Of a stretch of DNA of 7,597 nt, positions 1-5,673 are shown in pieces. A program made the translations under genes and the position numbers. The DNA is from an uncultured Clostridia bacterium (GTDB taxonomy: Bacteria; Bacillota; Clostridia; Christensenellales; Borkfalkiaceae): the NCBI GenBank assembly GCA_947177495.1, contig CAMWUS010000064.1, positions 1 through 7,597 of the forward strand, written 5' to 3'. The notes beneath the pieces are model-generated. The model was not told the DNA's origin and made no database searches. It worked only from the letters and a program-made list of their open reading frames with translations. How positions within the stretch are numbered: the stretch's first letter is position 1; every line of letters starts with the position of its first letter.

Positions 1-1
1 G

Positions 2-202
2 GATGATTACAATTTACGGGATATTTTGCGGATCGTTGGCAATAAGCATGCCGATAAGGTGCATAAATTGCTTGATTTTACGTCTACTCCGCGCGCCATT
101 GCCGACCCGTGGTACACGCGTAATTTCGAAGTGACGTTTGAAGATGTTTTTACGGGCTCGCAAGCGCTCTTAAAGCATATTTGCGAAAGCAAAGCGCTAT
201 AA
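2..202 (+). CDS. Low-molecular-weight protein tyrosine phosphatase, C-terminal part (5' end outside window)
   Basis: The first 66 codons in frame 2 end at TAA 200-202 and form the C-terminal third of a low-molecular-weight phosphotyrosine phosphatase, a cytoplasmic enzyme that removes phosphate from protein tyrosines. The fragment reads DDYNLRDILR, then LLDFTSTPRAIADPWYTRNF, then an amphipathic last helix (GSQALLKHICESKAL). The Asp of ADPWY (fragment residue 35) sits where the family has its general acid. The aromatic residue after DP and the following YTRNFE resemble tyrosine phosphatases of the YfkJ/Wzb kind more than the YwlE arginine-phosphatase type, which I recall as having DPFGG here. 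The CX5R phosphate-binding loop would lie upstream of the window, so activity cannot be confirmed. The gene is convergent with aroA, with 11 bp between the two stop codons. Confidence 0.85.
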   Translation, partial: DDYNLRDILRIVGNKHADKVHKLLDFTSTPRAIADPWYTRNFEVTFEDVFTGSQALLKHICESKAL

Positions 203-220
203 ACTTCGCGTTCTTATAGC
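196..220. terminator. Inverted repeat spanning the two convergent stop codons; possible weak bidirectional terminator
   Basis: GCTATAA (196-202) and TTATAGC (214-220) are perfect 7-bp inverted arms around an 11-nt loop. The inner end of each arm is the TAA stop of a convergent gene: the phosphatase on +, aroA on -. There is no T-tract on either side and the stem is AT-rich, so it would be a weak intrinsic terminator. It may simply reflect both genes ending in CTATAA. No other terminator was seen between the genes. Confidence 0.3.
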
Positions 221-1479
221 CGAGCGACTATTTCGAAAAAGTCGTCGAATGTTTTCTTACAGCAATCGGGATCGTTTATGGTAACAATTCCCGTTTTTAA
301 TGCGGCAAGCGCAAAAGACATAACAACGCGATGATCGCCGAAGCTGTCTATAGTGCCGCGCTGAATGGAAGCGGGGAATACGGTAACCGAATCCTCGGTT
401 ACTTCGGTTTTTATCCCAAGCCGCGCAAGGTTGGCTTGTATGGCGCAAACGCGGTCGCATTCCTGTTTGCGAATATGCGCCACGCCAGTTATGTGCGTAG
501 GTGAAGCGGCGAAAGGAGCAAGTGCGCAAATCGTAAGTGCTTGGTCGGAAAAATCTTTCACGCCCTCGATAAAGCCGTTAAATTCTTTGACTGAACTACC
601 GTCGGCGAGTAAACCCTCGTCGAGCTGTGTAAACTGGACGCCCCTGTCAGCAAGTAAGTGCAAAAACTTCATATCTCCTTGCTTACTGTTTTCGCGTACT
701 CGCCGCACAAGTACTTTTGCCGAGCAGAGCAGGGCAAGCGCATAGAAATAGCAAGCCCCCGAAATATCGGGTTCTATTTGTAAATAGTTTGGAGTGGCGT
801 TTGTGGGAGAAACCACGATTTCGTCTCCGGTGCGCGTCCACGAAATGCCGAACTTTTCTAATGATTGTAGGGTGAGCCCGATGTAGCTTCCGTTCGTGCG
901 GCTTCCCGTTAATTTTAAAGTAAACGGGCGTTTGCAGATGGGGGCGGCAAGCAAAATTGCGCTCGCGTACTGTGTGCTTGTATCGGTATCCACGGTGAGT
1001 TCGTCTACGGCTATCCCCGTAGAGTGCAACCGAATTGGCAGATGACCGCACTCACGAAGATATTCTACGCTTACGCCTGCATTTTCCAAAAGAGAAAGCA
1101 CTTCCATAGGGCGCTGTTGCATTTGCTCGGAAGCGGTGACTGTGTAATCGCCTCCGCAAAAAGCGAGTGCGACCGTAAGGAAGCGGGCGGCAGTCCCCGC
1201 ACTCATAACGTTTATTTCTGCATTCTTGTTGGGAATATTCCCGTTGCAACCGTGTACGGTCAGGCATTCGGCGTTATGTTCTACACATATCCCTAACGCA
1301 TTCAGGCAGCCGATAAGGGCACGCGTATCCTCGGCAAACGTTCCGCATTCGAGTGTGACCGTGCTATTGCAAAACGCCGCGAGCACGAGCGCGCGGTTGA
1401 GAAGACTTTTCGATGCGGGCACGGATACGGTTATCCGCTCTCCGTTGGAATGAAATTGCGGTAAGCAAATTGATTTCAT
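214..1479 (-). CDS. aroA: 3-phosphoshikimate 1-carboxyvinyltransferase (EPSP synthase)
   Basis: This cytoplasmic enzyme joins phosphoenolpyruvate to shikimate-3-phosphate, the sixth step of the shikimate pathway. At 421 residues it is close to the usual 420-430. Motifs by residue: PASKSLLNR 21-29 (substrate lysine K24, R29), AGTAARF 94-100, QRP 122-124, TSTQYASA 167-174 (matches the SSQ shikimate-phosphate site), FSDQALT 310-316 (D312 matches the catalytic Asp), KQECDR 338-343 (E340, R343), GDHRVVMSFAL 381-391 and KKTFDDFFE 408-416. All expected active-site residues are therefore present. ATG 1477-1479 was chosen because MKSICLPQFHS leads directly into the family's N-terminus; the open frame upstream is unrelated and overlaps the divergent gene. 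There is no Shine-Dalgarno before the ATG, and a promoter ends 6 nt away, so the mRNA is probably leaderless. Residue 100 is Phe where E. coli has Pro101. Confidence 0.96.
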   Translation of the reverse strand: MKSICLPQFHSNGERITVSVPASKSLLNRALVLAAFCNSTVTLECGTFAEDTRALIGCLNALGICVEHNAECLTVHGCNGNIPNKNAEINVMSAGTAARFLTVALAFCGGDYTVTASEQMQQRPMEVLSLLENAGVSVEYLRECGHLPIRLHSTGIAVDELTVDTDTSTQYASAILLAAPICKRPFTLKLTGSRTNGSYIGLTLQSLEKFGISWTRTGDEIVVSPTNATPNYLQIEPDISGACYFYALALLCSAKVLVRRVRENSKQGDMKFLHLLADRGVQFTQLDEGLLADGSSVKEFNGFIEGVKDFSDQALTICALAPFAASPTHITGVAHIRKQECDRVCAIQANLARLGIKTEVTEDSVTVFPASIQRGTIDSFGDHRVVMSFALAALKTGIVTINDPDCCKKTFDDFFEIVARL

Positions 1480-1485
1480 AAAAGA

Positions 1486-1514
1486 AACATAACATATTTT
1501 CACAAAAAAGTCAA
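1486..1514 (-). promoter_or_regulatory. Promoter of aroA, predicted leaderless
   Basis: Read on the minus strand, TTGACT (1514-1509) and TATGTT (1491-1486) are separated by exactly 17 bp, a good sigma-70/sigma-A type match. Only TCTTTT lies between the -10 box and the aroA ATG, so transcription should begin at or next to the first base of the start codon. No purine-rich ribosome binding site precedes the ATG, which fits a leaderless message. Confidence 0.65.
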
Positions 1515-1531
1515 CGAAGTGAAAAATATTC

Positions 1532-1560
1532 TTGAAAAATCGTTTAAAAGCTGATATAAT
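1532..1560 (+). promoter_or_regulatory. Promoter of the YgjP-like metallopeptidase gene, predicted leaderless
   Basis: TTGAAA (1532-1537), a 17-bp spacer and a perfect TATAAT (1555-1560), with TG one base upstream of the -10 box (extended -10, TGATATAAT). The ATG follows after only 7 nt (AAAAGAT), so the predicted transcription start falls on or beside the A of the start codon. It is divergent from the aroA promoter, with 17 bp between the two -35 boxes. Confidence 0.75.
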
Positions 1561-1567
1561 AAAAGAT

Positions 1568-2197
1568 ATGGAAAAAGTCGTATTCGTTCGTTCCCGCAGA
1601 AAAACGATGTCACTCACGGTTGATCGGGAGGGGCAAGTAATTGTGCGGATGCCTTACGGTATGCCGCAATCGCGCGCAATCGACTTTTTGGAGCTCAATC
1701 GAAATTGGGTGACACGACAAATTGCGGCAAAAAGTAAACGCATGGATATCCGTGACGGCGCGGAAGTGAGTGTGTTCGGAGAACGGGTTACGATTCGGAA
1801 CGGAAAAGCCGAGCGGAAAGGGAACGAATTATTTTTGCCTGAGAAAGAGCGAGAGGAAGCTCTTGCAAAGTATACGATTTCGCTTGCAAAAACCTATATG
1901 CGCGACCTTACCGAAGAAATTGCCATGCGTTACGGTTTTGTTTATTCAAGCGTTAGAATCTCCCGTGCGCGCGGTCGGTGGGGTTCTTGCAGTGTAAAAG
2001 GCAATATCACATATTCCTTTCGTATTGCATTTTTACCGCTTCCCGTTATACGCGCGGTAGCCGTGCACGAGCTCTGTCATACGCGGCATATGAATCATTC
2101 CGCTGCCTTTTGGCAGGAAGTCCAAAAAATAGTTCCCAATTACGCAATGGTGCGAAAAGAGCTGAAAAAATACGAATTTTTAATGAATTCACTTTAA
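1568..2197 (+). CDS. YgjP-like zinc metallopeptidase (DUF45, M48-related)
   Basis: A predicted cytoplasmic zinc metalloprotease of the YgjP/DUF45 family, 209 residues; members of this family have no well-defined substrate. The N-terminus (VRSRRKTMSLTVDREGQVIV, 7-26) matches the family's opening strands. RGRWGSCSVKGNITYSFR (135-152) precedes the zinc site HELCHTRHMNH (167-177), giving ligands H167, H171 and H177 with E168 as catalytic base, followed by the typical SAAFW. No signal peptide or membrane helix is visible. ATG 1568 was chosen. A TTG at 1532 extends the frame but is itself the -35 box of the promoter, so it cannot be in the transcript. No Shine-Dalgarno is present. It lies between divergent aroA and downstream tyrA (66-bp gap, no terminator seen), so tyrA may be co-transcribed. 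Confidence 0.92.
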   Translation: MEKVVFVRSRRKTMSLTVDREGQVIVRMPYGMPQSRAIDFLELNRNWVTRQIAAKSKRMDIRDGAEVSVFGERVTIRNGKAERKGNELFLPEKEREEALAKYTISLAKTYMRDLTEEIAMRYGFVYSSVRISRARGRWGSCSVKGNITYSFRIAFLPLPVIRAVAVHELCHTRHMNHSAAFWQEVQKIVPNYAMVRKELKKYEFLMNSL

Positions 2198-2215
2198 TTT
2201 TGCAATTTTACGCAG

Positions 2216-2232
2216 TACTATGTGTGACATAA
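2216..2232. promoter_or_regulatory. Palindromic operator-like element upstream of tyrA (copy 1)
   Basis: TACTATGTGTGACATAA contains the near-palindrome TATGTG-T-GACATA (2219-2231, one mismatch between arms). The same 17-mer with a single base change, and a perfect palindrome, occurs at 7503-7519 before the PadR-like gene. It lies between the metallopeptidase stop and tyrA. A weak -35 (GTGACA, 2224-2229) could pair with GATAAA (2247-2252) at 17 bp, which would place the element on the promoter, but that promoter is uncertain. ATGT/ACAT half-sites are known for PadR-family operators, though those usually have wider spacing; GntR-type proteins also bind short GT...AC palindromes. Confidence 0.45.
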
Positions 2233-2252
2233 ACGTTGATTTGAACGATAAA

Positions 2253-2259
2253 AGAGGTG
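2253..2259 (+). promoter_or_regulatory. Ribosome binding site that sets the GTG start of tyrA
   Basis: AGAGGTG, part of the stretch AAAGAGGTG, lies 4 nt before GTG 2264-2266 and resembles the anti-Shine-Dalgarno complement. It supports the GTG as the true start, since no ATG lies nearby in frame and the Rossmann strand begins immediately at MKVIVNGLG. Confidence 0.7.
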
Positions 2260-2263
2260 CTTT

Positions 2264-3082
2264 GTGAAAGTAATTGTAAACGGACTCGGTATTATCGGCG
2301 GTTCGATTTGTGCCGCATTGAAAAAAGCGGGGCATACGGTATACGGCAAAAACCGCAATAAGCAGTCTATTGCATATGCCTTAGAGCATAATATGATAGA
2401 CGACGAAGCGCGCTCCTACGACGGGGCGGATGCGATTATCCTTGCGCTTCCGCCGAGTATCGTCATGCACGAGCTCGATTGCGGCAATTTCCCTTCGGAC
2501 GTTGTGGTTGCCGATATTTGCGGCGTAAAAGAACCGCTTGAGAAAATCGTTCTTTCCCGCCAGCGCGATTACCGTTACGTAGGACTTCATCCTATGGCGG
2601 GAAAGGAGACTACCGGCATTACCTCTGCAAGTGCGAATTTGTTCCGTGGCGCAAACTTGATTTTTACCGTCAACGAGCAAACGGACAAGGCAGCGCTCAA
2701 TACAATGCGGCGGCTAGGTAAGGACATGGGATTTTTGCGCTTTGTCGAGTGTTCCGCGCGGCGGCATGACGAGATGATTGCACTTACCTCACAGCTTGCG
2801 CACGTGGTATCAAACGCTTACGTGAAAAGTCCGTTTACGGAAATTTGTATGGGCTTTACGGGCGGAAGCTATCAGGATATGACTCGCATCGCAGGCATGG
2901 ACGAAACGGTTTGGTCAGAGCTGTTTTTCCTCAATCGCGAAAATCTGATTGATGAAATCGAACGGCTTAGAAGGGAGCTTGGGCGTTTTTCGGATATTCT
3001 TTCCAACGGCGACGAAGAGGAATTGCAAGCGCTCATTGTAGAAGGGAAGGATTTTTACACACGCTTCAAGCATAAGAACTGA
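2264..3082 (+). CDS. tyrA: Prephenate dehydrogenase, catalytic core without ACT domain
   Basis: It oxidatively decarboxylates prephenate (or arogenate) towards tyrosine in the cytoplasm. Domain order is a Rossmann dinucleotide-binding domain (about 1-130) then a helical dimerisation domain. Motifs: GLGIIGGS 7-14 (nucleotide loop), DICGVK 84-89, HPMAGKE 109-115 (H109), TSQLAH 175-180 (H180) and DMTRIAG 205-211 (R208, matching the substrate-carboxylate Arg). At 272 residues it has the core only; Bacillus-type enzymes add a C-terminal ACT domain for feedback control, so allosteric inhibition by that route is absent. At the end of strand 2 the sequence is VYGKNRNKQS: N30-R31 stand where NAD-dependent relatives have Asp, which hints at NADP use. 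Prephenate versus arogenate specificity cannot be told from sequence. GTG start with a clear Shine-Dalgarno; possibly co-transcribed with the metallopeptidase gene. Confidence 0.93.
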   Translation: MKVIVNGLGIIGGSICAALKKAGHTVYGKNRNKQSIAYALEHNMIDDEARSYDGADAIILALPPSIVMHELDCGNFPSDVVVADICGVKEPLEKIVLSRQRDYRYVGLHPMAGKETTGITSASANLFRGANLIFTVNEQTDKAALNTMRRLGKDMGFLRFVECSARRHDEMIALTSQLAHVVSNAYVKSPFTEICMGFTGGSYQDMTRIAGMDETVWSELFFLNRENLIDEIERLRRELGRFSDILSNGDEEELQALIVEGKDFYTRFKHKN

Positions 3083-3113
3083 TGGTAAAAACAAGAAAAT
3101 TTCTCAAATACCG

Positions 3114-3142
3114 TTTACAAATTCCCGTATATATATTATAAT
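3114..3142 (+). promoter_or_regulatory. Promoter of the DUF1934-MBL-rho unit, predicted leaderless
   Basis: TTTACA (3114-3119), 17-bp spacer, perfect TATAAT (3137-3142). The ATG at 3150 follows after 7 nt (TGAATAG), so transcription should start at the start codon. No ribosome binding site is present. This is the same geometry as at the metallopeptidase gene. No terminator is visible between tyrA and this promoter, so some read-through from tyrA is possible. Confidence 0.72.
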
Positions 3143-3149
3143 TGAATAG

Positions 3150-3542
3150 ATGTCTGCTTACGAACTTACAGTAATTTCGCGTTTTCACAGCGAAGAAGAG
3201 CAAATTTCAATCATTCCCGTTGCGCGCGCCACGCTACACAGAGGCGCTACGGAGCTTTTTTACGAATATCAAGGCGACCTTGTAAAGATTAGGTTCGACG
3301 GACAAGGATTTGTTATGAAGCGTACGGGCAAGGTCGGTTATTGCCTTAGTGTTTCAAAGAGCGGAGGCTTTTTGCGGCTCAGCGAAGGCGGCACAAGCGG
3401 CGAAACTCCGCTTGTAACCGATTTCTATGCAATGCAGGATAGTTATAACGTAGCATTCGAATACCATTACGAAAGCATGGGCGACGACAAATCGCAACGA
3501 GAAAACATAAAGCTATTTTTAAAAAAATCGGAGGAAAAATGA
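3150..3542 (+). CDS. Small DUF1934/YwiB-like predicted beta-barrel protein
   Basis: A 130-residue protein of unknown function, tentatively DUF1934 (YwiB-like, calycin-type beta barrel). The match rests on the alternating-strand pattern: a central ELFYEYQGDLVKIRFDGQGF (35-54) that reads like the family's 'Y-E-x-G...I-x-x-G' strands, then a basic turn (MKRTGKVGY), a small-residue loop with TPLVTDFYAM and a final strand pair (YNVAFEYHYE, then ENIKLFLKK). The resemblance is moderate and no catalytic residues are evident. No signal peptide or membrane helix. It is first in a unit with the MBL hydrolase and rho, and its TGA overlaps the next ATG (ATGA), suggesting translational coupling. It begins at ATG 3150 directly downstream of a -10 box with no Shine-Dalgarno. 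Confidence 0.75.
   Translation: MSAYELTVISRFHSEEEQISIIPVARATLHRGATELFYEYQGDLVKIRFDGQGFVMKRTGKVGYCLSVSKSGGFLRLSEGGTSGETPLVTDFYAMQDSYNVAFEYHYESMGDDKSQRENIKLFLKKSEEK
3530..3534 (+). promoter_or_regulatory. Ribosome binding site inside the end of the DUF1934-like gene
   Basis: GGAGG lies 4 nt before ATG 3539 of the MBL hydrolase gene, within the last codons of the preceding gene. Its presence here contrasts with the absence of any Shine-Dalgarno at the first gene of the unit. Confidence 0.75.
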
Positions 3543-4198
3543 AAATACGTTACCTTGGACACTCGTGTTTTGTTCTTACGGAAAGCACGGGTACGAGTAT
3601 CGTAACCGACCCGTACGGTAACGTCGGGTTTGATATGCCAAGCGTTACGGCGGACGTAGTGACGATCAGTCACGATCATTACGACCACAATAACGACAAG
3701 GCGGTCGGGGGGAATCCCATTGTTATCAAGGAAGAGGGAAACTACAATATCGGCGGGGTAGGCATTACCGCGATTAAATGTTACCATGACGACGTAGAGG
3801 GTGCGAAACGCGGGGAAAATCTTATTTTCAAATTCCGTATGGACGGATTAGAAATTTGCCACTTGGGCGATATTGGTGAAGAGTGCTCTTCGTCTTTGTT
3901 AGAAATGTTGCTTCCCGTACACGTGTTGCTCATTCCAGTAGGCGGAACATATACGATTGACGCCGAACAGGCAAAAGAATACGTAGACAGAATTATGCCG
4001 TCGATTGTGGTTCCTATGCACTATAAGACGAAAGGTCTTACGCTCGATATCGATAAGGTAGGAGAGTTTTCCGATTTGTTTGAAGAATCGGAGGAAGAGG
4101 AGCAAGTTGTTGAACTCGACGGAAACGTTTTGGAGCTTTTCCGCGACGATATTACCGAAGAGAGCACAAAAATAGTTATAATGGAGAGGGGGAAATGA
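3539..4198 (+). CDS. Metallo-beta-lactamase-fold metal-dependent hydrolase (COG2220/UPF0173-like)
   Basis: A 219-residue cytoplasmic MBL-fold hydrolase of the UlaG/UPF0173-like group; its substrate is unknown. It opens with the family strand MKIRYLGHSCFVLTE, followed by VTDPYG (22-27). The metal site is visible: HDHYDH (45-50: H45, H47, D49, H50), CYHDD (H83), HLGD (H108, D111) and PMHYKT (H161). GGTYTIDAEQAKEYVDRI (135-152) is typical of this subfamily. The C-terminal part has an acidic stretch (EESEEEEQ, 182-189), then strands ending KIVIMERGK. The start overlaps the previous stop (ATGA, 3539-3542), and its own TGA overlaps the rho ATG (4195-4198). Co-translation with rho is therefore likely, but a functional link to Rho is not established. 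Confidence 0.9.
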   Translation: MKIRYLGHSCFVLTESTGTSIVTDPYGNVGFDMPSVTADVVTISHDHYDHNNDKAVGGNPIVIKEEGNYNIGGVGITAIKCYHDDVEGAKRGENLIFKFRMDGLEICHLGDIGEECSSSLLEMLLPVHVLLIPVGGTYTIDAEQAKEYVDRIMPSIVVPMHYKTKGLTLDIDKVGEFSDLFEESEEEEQVVELDGNVLELFRDDITEESTKIVIMERGK

Positions 4199-5637
4199 AG
4201 GTAACCGACTCATTGGAGCAACGGTATCGGGATTATTTAGAAACATTGTCACTCATGAGCCTGCGCGTATTAGGCAGAAGTTCGGGCGTATCGAAAGCGT
4301 CTTCCTTGAATAAGGATTTGTTAGTCGAAGCGCTCATCGACATTTATACGAACAGGTCGCTACCCGCACCGCGTACCAACCGCGGCGCGCCGGCAAAAGA
4401 AAACTTTATCGATCCCGCTATTTTAGACCAGCTTGACAGGATCCGCCGCTCCGCAGAGGAGCAAGAAGATCTATTTTTTACCGTTTCATCAGGGGATGAA
4501 GAGCCGAGCATTTTCGACTCTCCCGTTTACAAAGGCATTCTTGAAATCACCGCTAACGGCTACGGCTTTTTACGAGCAAAAAATTGTCAACCTTCCGCAA
4601 CAGGAGAGGACGTTTTCGTGTCCGCTCCCGCTATTCACGCGTTAAAGTTGCGTGAGGGCGATTTTGTCGCGTGCACCGTTCAGCCTGCGCAGAAGAACGG
4701 CTCGCCTGCGCTCGATGTGGTGCTGAGCGTAAACGGATTTCCCGTAGGCAGATACGAGCGCCGTCCTCATTTCGACGCGCTTACCGCGCAATACGCGCAT
4801 GAAAAAATTGCGCTTTCCAAAGACGACAGCACGTTGTCTTTGCGCATGCTCGATCTCTTCGCGCCTTTGGGGAAAGGACAGCGCGCGCTTATCATTGCGC
4901 CTCCCAAGGCGGGGAAAACAACATTGTTAAAGGACGTGGCGCGGGCAATCTCTCAAAATCACCGTGAAATCAATTTGCTCGTTCTGCTCATTGACGAGCG
5001 CCCTGAGGAAGTGACGGATTTCCGTTCGAGCGTTTCGGGTGCGGAAATTATGTATTCCACGTTCGACGAGGGTGCGGAACACCATATCCGCGTGGCGGAA
5101 CTTGCAATCGAACACGCAAAGCGGATTGCTGAGATGGGGCAGGACGTCGTCGTTTTACTCGATTCTCTCACGAAGCTTACCCGTGCTTACAACGCGGTGA
5201 GCGAAGGCAAGGGAAAAACCCTTACGGGCGGTTTGGACGTCGGTGCGTTTTCGGAGCCAAAGCGCTTCTTCGGCGCGGCACGCAATACCATGGAAGCGGG
5301 AAGCCTTACCATTCTTGCAACTGCGTTGGTGGAAACGGGAAGCCGTATGGACGACGTTATTTACGAGGAATTCAAGGGCACGGGCAATGCGGACATCTTC
5401 CTTTCCCGCGACCTTGCGGAACGCAGAGTATTTCCCGCAATCGATATTCGCCGTTCGGGAACGCGTAAGGAAGAGTTGTTACTTAGCAAAGAGGAGCTTG
5501 ACGGCGTATATAAATTGCGTGAAAAACGGCGTACCGAAAACGTGGCGGGTGTTATCGATATGCTCGGGCGCACGGCGGACAACGCAGACTTCATCGCTCG
5601 GCTACCTAAATGGCTTGCAACCTATAAAAGTGAATAA
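4195..5637 (+). CDS. rho: Transcription termination factor Rho
   Basis: An ATP-dependent RNA helicase hexamer that ends transcription at Rho-dependent sites. At 480 residues it is longer than E. coli Rho (419) because of a modest acidic, poorly conserved stretch (about 55-108) between the N-terminal helical domain and the RNA-binding domain. The cold-shock-like primary RNA-binding fold has GYGFLR (122-127) and DVFVS (139-143). In the RecA-like ATPase: Walker A APPKAGKTT (235-243), LLIDERPEEVTD (264-275, catalytic Glu), Walker B VVVLLDSLTKLTRAYN (318-333), Q-loop GKTLTGG (340-346), PKRFFGAARN (355-364) and SGTRKEELL (421-429, arginine finger R424). All catalytic motifs are intact. GGAGAGGGGG (4183-4192) precedes the ATG, which overlaps the MBL stop. 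A strong intrinsic terminator begins at the stop codon. Confidence 0.98.
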   Translation: MKVTDSLEQRYRDYLETLSLMSLRVLGRSSGVSKASSLNKDLLVEALIDIYTNRSLPAPRTNRGAPAKENFIDPAILDQLDRIRRSAEEQEDLFFTVSSGDEEPSIFDSPVYKGILEITANGYGFLRAKNCQPSATGEDVFVSAPAIHALKLREGDFVACTVQPAQKNGSPALDVVLSVNGFPVGRYERRPHFDALTAQYAHEKIALSKDDSTLSLRMLDLFAPLGKGQRALIIAPPKAGKTTLLKDVARAISQNHREINLLVLLIDERPEEVTDFRSSVSGAEIMYSTFDEGAEHHIRVAELAIEHAKRIAEMGQDVVVLLDSLTKLTRAYNAVSEGKGKTLTGGLDVGAFSEPKRFFGAARNTMEAGSLTILATALVETGSRMDDVIYEEFKGTGNADIFLSRDLAERRVFPAIDIRRSGTRKEELLLSKEELDGVYKLREKRRTENVAGVIDMLGRTADNADFIARLPKWLATYKSE

Positions 5638-5667
5638 AAAAAGGAGCTCAACAGAGCTCCTTTTTTT
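5636..5667. terminator. Bidirectional intrinsic terminator between rho and the convergent padR-like gene
   Basis: A perfect hairpin: GGAGCTC (5643-5649), loop AACA, GAGCTCC (5654-5660). It is flanked by seven A (5636-5642) and seven T (5661-5667), so the stem can extend to 14 bp and either strand has a U-tract. It ends rho transcripts rightward and the PadR-like gene's transcripts leftward. It overlaps the rho TAA and lies 6 bp from the convergent stop. Confidence 0.95.
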
Positions 5668-5673
5668 ATGGAA

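Noticed and set aside
365..1453. Plus- and minus-strand open frames overlapping aroA
   Set aside because: Cys/Arg-rich shadow frames of a gene with all its catalytic motifs intact; no domain content.
1532..1567. TTG start adding 12 residues to the metallopeptidase
   Set aside because: The TTG is the first three bases of the -35 box, and the extension spans the -10 box, so it would not be transcribed from this promoter.
1480..1617. 46-residue N-terminal extension of the aroA reading frame
   Set aside because: It overlaps the divergent metallopeptidase gene and both promoters, resembles nothing in EPSP synthases, and the family N-terminus begins at MKSICLPQFHS.
3083..3113. Short inverted repeat AGAAAATTTCT after tyrA, considered as a terminator
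   Set aside because: Stem of only 5 AT-rich pairs with a 1-nt centre and no following T-tract.
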